Source of the DNA: Mytilus trossulus
Taxonomy: Eukaryota > Mollusca > Bivalvia > Mytilida > Mytilidae
Assembly: GCF_036588685.1 (NCBI RefSeq)
Contig: NC_086379.1
Span: 18,399,862 to 18,463,861 of the forward strand
DNA length: 64,000 bases
Reading direction: 5' to 3'
In this document: positions 1 to 12,900 of the stretch, piece after piece
Numbering within the stretch: position 1 is the first letter of the stretch
How the letters are laid out: the number at the start of each line of letters is the position of its first letter
Made by a program: the position numbers and the translations under genes
Notes under the pieces: model-generated
Database searches by the model: none
Told to the model about the DNA's origin: nothing
The model's input: the letters and a program-made list of their open reading frames with translations, nothing else

Positions 1-354
1 TAATATTCTCTATGTCAATATTCCATTGAAAAACCTGAACTAGATAATAGACATAAAAATCTTTTTCTCTGGAATATCACTTTTTAAATAGTAATATCTT
101 TAGGGGTACTTGAAAATGCATGTTGAAAGGGAAAATTTACCCTATTTATTCTTTTAGCCTTAATAAATCTCTTGACATCAATAGTTGGAAGTGATTCTAA
201 TAATGATAGAATACATGTCAATGAGGCAGCAACACAACAATACAGAAACATAAAAGATATCTAGAATTTAGAAATAGACAGGTGTATTTACAAGATGTCT
301 AGCTCAAATTATCACATAGTGGCTGAAAAAAGTTTTGAGTAAAGATTTTTTACA

Positions 355-520
355 TATATAAAAATAAGAAGATTTTGTATGATTGCCAATGAGACAACTT
401 TCCATCAGAGACTAAATGACATAGAAGTTAACAACTATAGATCACCATATGGACTTCAACAATGAGCAAAAACCTTTACTGCATAGTCAGCTTTAACAGG
501 CTCAATGATAAGTCAGTAGT
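355..520 (+). repeat. Interspersed element, 'GATTGCCAATGAGACA' family
   Basis: Carries GTATGATTGCCAATGAGACA and a downstream 'GACTTCAACAATGAGCAAA' piece shared with copies near 14180, 29740, 42180, 44750, 56290 and (minus) 57456. Abundant in mussel genomes from memory. Confidence 0.7.
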
Positions 521-588
521 TTTAGGAAACAGTATAATGATATTTTGTTGTACATTTTTTTTTTTTTTTATTTAACATTTCTTTGCAT

Positions 589-612
589 GTATATATATAT
601 ATATATATATAT
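589..612. repeat. (TA)n microsatellite
   Basis: About 12 TA units next to a T-rich run at 556-570. Confidence 0.9.
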
Positions 613-793
613 AAAAAAAAGATATAGTGCTTTTGGAATTCTAAAAAAGTTCATAATTTTTATTAAAATACGGAATGAAAATAAAGATAATTTGTAAATT
701 CTAAATTTGGTGATACTCAACTTTTTCGACGCTGTATAAAACTGATTTTTAGACAATATGAAATAACATGTTATCCTTTACTTCTCATTCCAG

Positions 794-939
794 GAATGTC
801 CAAAGTTTTTTGAGAAATCCAAATCATGTAATCCAGGTCTGCTGTTTACCTGTAATTCTGGTCAGGACAGGGCTACAGTTGGATCTATTATGGGATGTCT
901 TGTGCTTGCACAAAAATACGGCTTTCCTCAGGATTTAAA
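794..939 (+). CDS. PALD1: PALD1 exon (first in window): first CX5R loop
   Basis: CAG acceptor at 791-793 and GTGAGT donor at 940. Encodes 48 codons plus 2 nt, including the loop CNSGQDRAT near base 851 and the following helix GSIMGCLVLA. Paladins usually have R-T after the loop; here it is R-A. Confidence 0.9.
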
Positions 940-3900
940 GTGAGTAGAACAATTAAGTTTCAGGAGTAGCATGAATGTAAATACCTTTATGTAAAATGAA
1001 CTTAAAATAATGTTTTAAATGAATTGGTAAAAACAGTTTGTTGTTTTTCATTGCTTGTAATTACTATGTTTTTATGATCCACTTAGGGGCATTATGTTTT
1101 TCGGTCTGTGTGTCTGTTCATTCATATGTCGATCTCTCTTGAGATTAAAGTGTTTTGTCAAGGTAGTTTTTAATGAAGATGAAATTGAAGTTTAATCAAC
1201 TTGAAGCTGAGTACACATGTTCCCTATGATAAGATCTTTCTAGTTTTAATGCTAGATTAGAGTTTTGTCCACTGATCGTGCAGGGAATAGTATCCATGTT
1301 CTATTGACACATTCTTGTTTTTACAATTCTGGCTTAATCTCTGAACAGAGAGACTGATTCTCCTTAAATTTTATTATCAAACAAATTGCAAGAATTGAAA
1401 GTGAAAAATGTTTGACATCTTTACAATAGAAGAATATTCCTAGGTGGAAAAGTTATCTCAGTTACTCATTTATAGTTATCATTACTCTGTCAATTCTTGG
1501 ATTATCTGTTTGAAACTCCTAAATCCCATGGTGTATTGACTTGGATCTTAATTGACAAGGATTGCTAGTTTTCCTGTCAAAAGGTTTCTTTATTCTCACT
1601 GGAAAATTTCCTACTTCCTCCACCAATAAAGGTTCTTTAATTTTATTATTCAGCTTCAAGTTTTATGATTAAATTAGTTATAAAAGCACCTTGAGTGATG
1701 GTATTAAAGTACTGTGAAAGTACTTTAATTCGTGGGTATCAATTTTCGTGGTTTGAGCAATATTTACATGTTCGTGGGGTTTTAAATTCGTGGATTTTAG
1801 TTTTCTTGAAAAAAAAAAGAAAAATTATAGAAAAGAAGGTTACAAATAGTCTCGATTGAATAATTGCAAAGAAAACATTGACCATGTAAATCGTAGTGAT
1901 AACACTTATTAACCCAGTGATCAATGAATTAAATACCATCAAAGGTGTTAATGAGGCCATAAACATGTCACCTAAAGAAAACAGTAAAAATAAACAAATG
2001 CCATAAACGTAAATTGAACTTATCAAAATCAAGCCCAGCATGAAATTATTATTTCCCATATGTACGAGAACAATGAGGATATAAAGTGAACACTTTATCA
2101 TACTAGCATATCAATACCGGAAATCTTACTTTTATCGATCAAAATATTTTTTATGAGAATTGATCAAAAGTTTAGGTTATTAAAGATTAAATAGGTATGA
2201 TCTTGCATGCGGTTGTAGTATATAGTTCTGTGACTGCCATTAAAGTATTCTCAGATTTGGCGTTATTCAATATATTCTCTAGATCATATGATCAGTATCC
2301 AAACCTTCCGATGGGGATCTGTCCATGTCTTGATTTGGACAATGGTTGTTTTATTTCGTTGGACACTTAAATTCGTGGATAAAGTCATCCACGAAAACCA
2401 CGAAAATTGGTACCCCACGAATAAAAGTACTGTCACAGTATTGCACACATGCATTTATATGTGACTCAATTAATATCCATCACATTGCTTTAATGTTAAT
2501 CTGTTAAGAAATCTGTTACATCACAGACTTATTCTTTCTACAGTAGATCTCAACATCAATCATCAAAGAAATATAACAGCTTACAAAAAGGGGACTACTA
2601 CTCGGTCCGAAAACTTGTCAGAATAATTCCTAATGGTGTCCATATCAAAAACCAGGTAAGAAAATTTTTTGTAGAGCCTGCAGCTTTTGTTGCAGAAAGC
2701 TCGACATAGGGATAGTGATCCGGCGGTGGCTTTATAAAGCTTTATATTTTAGAAGGTGGAAGACTTGGATGCTTCATACTTTGTATATAAATGCTTCATG
2801 TTACGAAGTTTCCGTCAGTCACATGTCCAATGTCCTTGACCTCATTTTCATGGTTCAGTGACCACTTGAAAAAAAAGTTCAGATTTTTTGTAATGTTGAA
2901 TTCTCTCTTATTATAATAGTATAACTATATTTGATATGTGCGTACCTTGCAAGGTCCTCATGTCTGTCAGACAGTTTTCACTTGATCTTGACCTCATTTC
3001 ATGGATCAGTGAGCAAGGTTAAGTTTTGGTGGTCAAGTCCATATCTCAGATACTATAAGCAATAGGGCTTGTATATTCAGTGTATGGAAGGACTGTGAGG
3101 TGTACATGTCCAACTGACAGGTGTCATCTGACCTTGACCTCATTTTCATGGTTCAGTGGGTATAGTTAAGTTTTTGTGTTTTGGTGTGTTTTTCTCATAC
3201 TAAATGCAACAGGTCTACTATATTTGTTGTATGGAATGATTGTAAGGTGTACATGTCTAGCGGGCAGATCTCACGTGACCTTGACCTCATTTTCATGGTT
3301 CAGTGGTCAAAGTTAAGTTTTTGAGTTTTGGTCTTTTTATCTTATACTATATGTCATAGGTCAACTATATTTGGTGTATGGAAATATTTTATGATCTTTA
3401 TGTCAGTCGCGCAGGTTTTATTTGACCGTGACCTCATTTTCACGGTTCATTGCACAGTGTTAAGTTTTTGTGTTTTGGTCTATTTTTCTTCAACTATTAG
3501 TAATAGGTCAACTATATATGTTGTATAGAAGCATTGTTAGCTGTGCATGTCTGCCTGGCATGGTTCATCTGACCTTGACCTCATTTTCAAGGTTCATTGG
3601 TCTTTGTTTAGTTATCTTGATTAATGTTAAGTTTATGTGGCAGTTGCAATAAAGCTTTATACTTAGGACTATCAACATAATATCAATGATTAGTACAGAA
3701 GGCGAGACATTTCAGCGTGTGCACTCTTGTTATTATTAACAATAGTATCTCTAAAACATTGGTTTGAAACAAGGGTGAGCGAACCTGTATAAAAGGGATT
3801 CTATGTTTTATTGATACCAATCTGATCTTTCTTGAATCCAACCTTAAAAAAACTTGAAATCTACATATATAAACTTTCATCATGGTGCACAATAAACCTT

Positions 3901-6900
3901 CTTTAATAACATGTCTAAACCAATCACCTGATAACCTGAACAATAATTGGGCTTTAGACAGGTTTCACTTTCACATACTGTAGAAACATTTATTTTCATG
4001 GGGTTAAAATTTCGTGGTTTTGTATCTATATATATGATTTCATTGGGATATAATTTGGTGGTTTTTGATAAATGGAAGCAATTTTATATGTTGGTTAAAA
4101 TTTCATGGTGGTTTTAATTTCTTGGATAGGTTCTTTCCACGAAATAAACGAATTTAAATCCTCCATGAAAGTTTCTGCTTTTACAGTAGTAAGTGGTTAA
4201 GCAGGAGATTAAGAATTAGGCCTCTTTGTTTACTCCTTCAAACCTTCAATTTTAAATTTGAATAAATGAAAGCCTATGTATTCTTATGATGTTCTCAAGA
4301 CATCATCCTGTCAAATAACAGTATTATTTTGATTTACTTTGTCTTATATACTCTTCAGGGCTTCACATTTTAACATTTTATGTAAAGCTACCAACATTAA
4401 GTCGTTCTGAGAGCTATTTGTAGTATTTATATGTAGATACAAGTCAATGCTTTTCCCAAAACACGGATATTTTGTTCCTAGAGGTTTTACACAAATTGAT
4501 TAATGAGGATAAACAAAATTTTTAGGGGCATTTAATATCTTTGTATGATACTTAATTTTGGCAAAACCTACATAAAAATGACAATTATGGTCTTAACCAT
4601 GTTTCAGGTGGTTCATAGTCCATTGAATTGGGATAGTATAAGTGGCATATTGAATCCTATGGACACATTATTCTTGTTTGTTGTTGGTTTTCTGTCTTAT
4701 AGATGTCTGCCACACATCTCCTTATATTCATACTGTAGGTTTATTATTAGTCATTGGATACCAATTTTTATGGATTTTGTGGTAGCCTGAGAAAGAAGAA
4801 TTCTAATGTCCAACAAATTACAAATTTTCTATAGATATTTAGACTTTGGCAAAACCTTGAAATCAAATATCTACGTAAATGGATGTTTTCCACAATCCAT
4901 TAAAATTGAACCTACATGGTACCCACGAAAACAAATGAACTCACAGTAAACATAATTGAAGAATGGCAAAGTATTTAGATTTAGATAAGGATCTATCTTC
5001 TTAGAAATAATTGATATTTGATATCTCTATATAAATGATATGGGTTTATTTCTGTTAAATACTATTGTGGTTTTCTTGATTAAAGACACAAAAATTGTAA
5101 ATTGTGTTATTTAAAACTTGAATTTGTATACAAAAACAGCAATACACATAAATTCATTGAAATATTATATGTTTATGGCCTTCACGTTTTAGAATTGTAA
5201 TTAAAAGTTTTTATGTTTTACTGAGAGGTGATTTATTTGTACCATTATATAGAATGGCAATGAAGCATCAGTATTTTTATAAATTTGATATAATGGAATG
5301 GATTTATCAAGGTTGGTCAAACCCCAGTCATTTGTGAGTAACTATTTATGTATCTAAGACATTACACATGATATCACATCAATAGTAATGCATTACCAGG
5401 AGTAAATGTGAATCTGACATGTTTCACTGGAATATGACCTTCATTGACTTTCAAAATAACTCAAGGAGGCAAATAAAAAGTATTAAGCAATTAAATTCAA
5501 TTTGTTAGCTTTTGTTTTTCATTCTGGGTTTTCCAAGAAATAAATAAATGAGGTTTTAAAAATCACTCTTTATTTTAACAGACCATAAAGTTTGATTGCT
5601 GATTTCTTCATAGTTCATACCCATCCTTATTTTCACAAAACGTTAATCCCCACAAGTTTCTTCTTACTCCTATATATTATTTTCTGAAAAAAGTAACAAT
5701 TTGCAAATGTAAAGTTTTAGTTTGTGTTTATAATGTTGATGAATAACTTTTCTAAAATCACCTTTGTAACAGCAATGTTTAGTTAAAGCATTCTAAAATC
5801 ACCATTGTAACAGCAATGTTTAGTTAAAGCATTCTAAAATCACCATTGTAACAGCAATGTTTAGTTAAAGCATTCTAAAATCACCATTGTAACAGCAATG
5901 TTTAGTTAAAGCATTCTAAAATCACCATTGTAACAGCAATGTTTAGTTAAAGCATTCTAATATCACCATTGTAACAGCAATGTTTAGTTAAAGCATTCTA
6001 AAATCACCATTGTAACAGCAATGTTTAGTTAAAGCATTCTAATATCACCATTGTAACAGCAATGTTTAGTTAAAGCATTCTAATATCACCATTGTAACAG
6101 CAATGTTTAGTTAAAGCATTCTAATATCACCATTGTAACAGCAATGTTAAAGCATGCTGCCAATCTAACAACTGAGCTAGAGAAATATACTCCATTACAG
6201 CAGCTAGAATGAACTACAAGGGATGTAGCATTAGACTTTCCCACTTCAACCATCATACTATATGGCATACCTGCCAACTGTCACTATTAGCGGGGGATTT
6301 CCCCCATGGAGGCTCCCAAATGGAAATTTTAAAAAAACAATTGTGTCCCAAATTTGAACAAAACAATTAATTTTACAATGGTAATAGGCTTGTTAAAGTA
6401 TAAAGAAGCCCAAAAACACCATTAAAACATATTTGTAGGCCCCTTAAAGGTTTTGTAGGACTATGAGAGCCATCTTGCACGTAAAATCCCCATGGGCATT
6501 TTGAAAAGTTGGCAGGTATGATATGGCAATATTCAATACATAAAACTGTAAATGCAGAAAATACAACATGCATTTATTTTTGCAATTTTGCCAATTTAAA
6601 CTAAAATGCCATTTTGATTATTGCCATATTGAGAAAATCCTATTTAATTCATATGAAAAATTTCAAAATGTGAGCTTTGATTATATACAATTATGGCCCT
6701 TTGGAAAGGTGACTATCCAAAACAAGACAAGGTTATTTCAATGAGGGTGCAGCCCGAAGTGAAATAACTTTTTAAGGATTGACAATTTGGGATATTCATT
6801 GATTCTAAGGGCCACAATTGTTTTGTTATACTGAACTTGCAGTGGAAGGGCCTTTTGAACGCTTACTTTATTATACATAACAAACACTGGCTGATGTTTG

Positions 6901-9900
6901 AAAATATATTTTTTTCTAGAATTTCTCGAATTTACAACACAGGTAGAAACTTTTTGTAAAATATTGATGGCCCTGAAAAGGACCGTTCATCAGAGATATC
7001 ATCAGCTGCTGGCACTCTATTCACATATCTATTCATGTCCAAAGATTTATATCCTCGTCTCTCGATTGGCTTTCAGTGTAATGTGACATTTGAATGCTGC
7101 CATTTTGTTTCTTTACGTGTGTGATGTCATTTTCATGGGAGATAACTTGCGTGCAAATCTACAAACTCCAAAGGTTATTCGCTGGTGAAAAATAGGGTTA
7201 TTGGTATAAATTTTAAGGGTTTTTTGTCCTTCCTTGCAGTTCAATGGAAATTAACTGAATAATTCTATGTCACGTGATAAGGTACTACCCAATAGACCAC
7301 TTTCGAGTTCATCCGTCACCGGCAAAAACTTGTCAATTATGCACGCCTTTATGACGTCATTTACCAGATAGAGGGGCTCGCCTGCATCCCTGCACTATTT
7401 ACGTTCATCAAGCGTCTTAGTGATCGTCTTTGTGCAGGATAAACTAGAAATAATGGTTGCTCTGGAGGTACTTACTGACAATTCCCTAATGACAGCAGTA
7501 TTGATTGTCTATTTTCAGAATTCAATTTGCCGAATAATTCGTACAATATAGAATTATAATTTTCCAACCACTCGCTCAACATTGTAGGGAAGTGATGACG
7601 CCCCTAAACGCACAGATGACGGTGATAAAGGCGCGTATAATTGACGAGTTTTTTCCAGTGACGGATGAACTCGAAAGTGGTTTATAGAATTTGTATGCCC
7701 TACCTACAATAGTAGAGGGGCATTATGTTTTCTGGTCTGTTCGTCCATCCGTCTGTCTCGCTTCAGGTTAAAGCTTTTGGTCAAGGTAGTTTTTGATGAA
7801 GCTGAAGTCCAATCATCTTGAAACTTAGTACACATGTTCCTTATGATAAGATCTTTCTAATTTCCACGGTCCACTGAACAAAGAAAATGAAAGTGAGTGT
7901 ACTATGGACACATTCTTGTTTAGGATAATTTCATTGTGTACACCAAAATTTAAAGATGGTTGAATATCTATTGTGAAGTAAATTTTTAACCAATTGCATT
8001 TATGAAGTGATGTACCCTTTTTAAATTTCACCCATAAAGCTTACAATTCTGATATGGTAGATTACTGTAACCTTTAATGTACTTTCAAATAACTTATTCC
8101 TTTATAGGTTGATCAGCTGATTGACCACTGTTCAGATTACTGTCATCTCAGAATACTTATCTATGATCTTGTACAGAAGCTGGAAAGAATAGAAAGGAAT
8201 GGCTCTCAAAAGGTGATTTACTAAATCTTTACAATATATGTGTTCTATACTGAAAAACATTTTCTTTTTCCATTAGCACTTTGAATTTCCATCCATTTGC
8301 ATGATAACAATATATATTAATTTATAATATTATATCATAGCAGTAATCTAATATATGGATGAAAGCAGAGTGTACTGAAAAAGCCTTGACAAATAATTGA
8401 TTAACACTGCATGTTGCAAACTAATGGTTTAAAGTAAATTATTGAATACCATAATGCAGATGTGTTTTCTTAAGTTTATGTAATGGAAGAACCAACCGTG
8501 CGAGGGCTGTATAGCAAGTCAAGGTCGTTAAAAACTGCCATGATCATAATGGAAGACGTCATGGACCTTGAGAAATATTCTTTAGACATGAATAATTATG
8601 ACACACTGAATTGGTTTTATAAAATTGTGTAATATTTCCTATACTTTCAACTGACAAACAGGATCAGAGAAGAGTTATAACACAATATGCTGTATTTTGG
8701 GTTAAATGTGCCAATATATACATGTATTATGAGTTTTATTATCTATTTCAAAATTTGCTGTGTAGAAAGTTATAACCTATGTTTTGAAAAAAATGTTTTT
8801 ATAAATTCAAGTGTCCTATCTTTCCTTTTTCAGAAAAAAATAAATCAAAAGTCATTGTTTATCTGAAAATCGATATTTATGGGTTAAATGCATTTTAAGT
8901 AATGCCTCGTTCACACGAACATTTAATTCGAATTCATGCGAATCGAATTAGCTAATCGCATTTACACACTCTTCTTTTTTAATTCAAATTGATTCGAATT
9001 ATCCAATTCGCATTAGAAATACGCAACACGAACTAAAAGGTAACGTCGTTTGGACAGTAAAGGGATTTTGACCCGTATTGTAATTCGATTTAGAATGACG
9101 TTAGGATGTAAAACGTTTTGAATGCGAATTAAACTAATTCGAATAAGTTAATGCGAATCGAATTCGAATTACGTGTGAACTCAACATTATTTTGGATCTC
9201 ACTTTACAGAAATAATTTGGACTAAATGTGTATGTATTGGTGTAGTGCTGGCCCTTCCAAGATTATTCTTTCGGAAACATCCATAAAACTACTCACAACT
9301 TGTTTTGATTTAAGGAAATTCAGAGCTTGACATATCTACCAAGTATTTTATTATCCTAATGCCATGTCTGTACTTTCTAGAATTAGTTTCCATTCTCCAA
9401 CGTAAGTTTGCCTCAACCAAATGTTGTGAAAGAGGAGGAAAAGATACCAGAAGGACATTCAAATTCATTGATAAAAAATAAACTGACAACACCATGTGGC
9501 TAAAGTAGAATAAGACGAACAAAAGTACACAAAACCAGGCTGACAAAACACAACATAGAAAAATAAAGACAAATCAACATGAACCCCACCAAAACTCATA
9601 CACAATGCTAATAACCATTAAACACAGTAAGGTTTGAGTATTGTTCACATACTTCATTTTTACAGTTCTCTCCCTTTATAACAAGCAGGGGAACATCTGT
9701 ACCCCATGAACACATTTTCAATTTATTAATTGTTATGTGTTTATACTTTCAGACCAATGATTTGATAGACCGATTGTTTACAAGGTGTTGTCATTTGTTA
9801 GAGAGATATGTGTTTCTTATTTGTTTCAATGCATATCTAACAGAACAGGTAAGTCTTTCATATAATACTTAGGGCTATTCCATTAAAATGTATGTGGGAG

Positions 9901-12900
9901 GGTAGGAAGGGACTTTCAAAAATATCCCTACAAACAAGAACCATTTAGATAATTTTTCCTACTGCTAATAGACAAATACTGAAAAAAGACCCATGACCCA
10001 CATTCAATACTTAAACTTCCCTTCCTACCCTCCCACATTAGTTTAAATAGAGTAGCCCTTACTGAAGACAAACTTATTTTCGTGACTTTGGCAAGTAGAA
10101 AAATAACGCAAAAATATAGTGTTGCAAATATATTAATGTAATTCAGAGAAATTAGAAAATTATGAAAAATAAATCTCTGCTAAGCGCAAAATTGAATATT
10201 GGTTTACAGTATAAGTTCTTCAGTATCACATCCATAAACTGTATAAAAGTGATGTAAATGAATAATTGCCTAAAGAAGAAAGCCGCAAATGTATGCTATT
10301 CCAGAATAGACATTTGATTGAGTCAAGATATCAGTATTCAAATAGACTTACACAAAACAAAGAGTAAAAAGCTCTTCAAGTTTTATTATTTTAATAGTAA
10401 TATTAACTAGACCAGTTTTGCTGATCAAATGCCCATATTAGCAAAAAATGTTTCTTCCGTGATGCTTGAGGCCAAAATATTTGAAAATAAAAAAATTATA
10501 AGAAAAATTATGAGCTTTTAAACCAAAGTTGACAAAAAGAATATCCAAAAGCCTAACAACAAGGATTCACAGCTTTAAGTGAGATATTTTCTTTAATTTG
10601 AAATAATTTCTAAAATTTTGAAAATATAATGTAAACATTGTATGATAAAATATTTAATTGCGATTTTCAAATGCATTTCTGATCTTTTTAGTGCTATTAA
10701 GCTATTTCAGAGATATTGGTTTTTTTTTCAGTCGAAAAGAAATAGAATTATGCATGAGATATCGGTTTGCTTTCTATTGTAGTTTCCACAGTGGTTCTCT
10801 TTGAGTTTTAGTCAATGGATGCAAAGACAACCAGGATTGACAAGAATACGTGGAAATGTTGGCTCTCCAGATATACAAGTTCCCGTTGATTTATTATTTA
10901 CTGGTCAACATTATCTGGTAGGACTTTTATTAGAATTAACTGTTTGGAAGTTATTCTGTCTTATTTTTATCACAAAGCTGACATATTGGTTTTCCTGTTT
11001 AAATGGTTTTAAACTTGTCATTTATGGGGCCCTTTATATCTTGCTGTTCAGTGTGAGACAAGGCTCTGTGTTGAAGGCCCTATTTTGGTTTACCTTAGGT
11101 TAGTTTGTGAGCCACCTTATAAAAAGTTCTGGATCTGCCACTGACTCAGAATAACAGATGCTATTGGGTGTTTATCTAGTCAAGGTCGCTAAAAACTTCA
11201 ACCATCTTTGGCTGCAAAACAAAAGATTTAAATTTCATAACAATCCCACAAGAAATGAGGGATCTACAGCACACTTTAATTTTCCATTTCATTAATATTT
11301 CCAAAGGAAATAACTTCTTATTTATATTGAAACAGATTTTCAAACTTGTCCAAGACATTGCTGTTTTAAACCATTGATATAAATTTCACAAAATCGGTTA
11401 AATTATTACTGAAATTGTTGCAGCTGTCAGTCTTCCCGTGTCATTTTCTCCCAGCATGTTTTCTGCTTATAATACTATATTTGGACTCTATTATAAATAA
11501 TAACAGAACTTGTTTAAAATATTTTCATGTATTGTTGAAAATGCTTAAATTGATATGTCACAAAATTTATCACTTTGACCGAATTGCTTTTATTGATATT
11601 TGATTATAAATTAGTAATTTGCAGGAATTGCTATTTTTTTCAACTGTCAATTTTCACAGTTTTCTAATTTACCGGCATGTTATATACTAACAATGCTATT
11701 TGTGTAACATTACAATTTACAAATCATTTTGTTTGTACAACTGTGTAGGAAAAAGTGTAAAGTGGGTACTAATCAAAACGATATATGGTCATCATGAGTT
11801 AAATCGTTGATGTAGTTGTCACAAAATTTATCACTTACATTGAAATCTTTTATAAATGTAAGTATGGTCAATTGAGACTGTCCTAATTTGCTTATGCAGA
11901 ACAATTAAAATTGCATTTGTTTCCTTCTGTTATTTTCTCAGTTTTGATGTTTTCATACATGCATGGTGGTTTTTTCCGAGTACTAAATAAATATCCCTGA
12001 TTATATGATCTCTCCTGGCCCTTCTGTTTATAATAAAACTTCTGCTTTTTGAAAATTTGAACCCAATCAGCTAAGGTCTGCTGGAACAGTTTCATACTTC
12101 CTTGAAAGTCCTTTCCATCTTAATATCAGTAGGCTATGTTTATGTATCTACTTCCATTACATGTGGAGCAGGATCTGCTAACCCTTCTTGAGCACCTGAG
12201 ATCCCTGTTCATACAACACATAGTTTTGTCACACTTTTCTCCAAAACAGAATGACTTTGTACTTGGTCAATAGCTTAACAGTGATGAGTTGGTTGCTTTG
12301 AATTTTTTAATGTCAAGAATGCATATGTTTGTTGAACTTTTCTGTAGTACATGTACTACCAACAGAATGGATTAGAATTGGTCAACAGTTTGACAGTGAT
12401 CCCTTGTGACACTAACAATGTTTGGGGAACACCTACTTCCTGTTATATAAAATAAGAAGCAATAAACGACAACCCCTGAATTACAGGCTCCTGACTTGGA
12501 CAGGCACATAGATACAGAATTTGGCAAGGTTGAACATGTAAGAGGGATCCCAACCCTCCACTAGCCTGGGACAGTCATGTAACAGTACAGCATACAAACT
12601 AATTATAAATATCGGTGAAAAATGCTAATTGGCACTCATACCACATCTTCCTATAAATGTTAACTTATTAGATGCTTCATTTTTTGTCATGGAAACCAAT
12701 ATTCATAGTTTGAGAAACTGATTGTTATTGTTATATAATTTTAGGTGGCAGATGAATACATTGGTTTAGATGTATTAAGTACTCAGTCAGATGTTATGGT
12801 TTCTAACTTCAGACGGATAAACATTAAAGGATTTCCCATCTATGGAATGGCACAACCAGCCAGACATGTAAGATATTGCTTCACAATCTTTATTAAGCAG

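Noticed and set aside
5750..6155. Regular repeats considered as a CRISPR array
   Set aside because: The repeats are head-to-tail without unique spacers and sit in an intron of a eukaryotic gene.
10918..11103. Continuation of the open frame past the PALD1 exon end at 10917
   Set aside because: A GT donor at 10918 and the in-phase next exon at 12745 show it is intron read-through.
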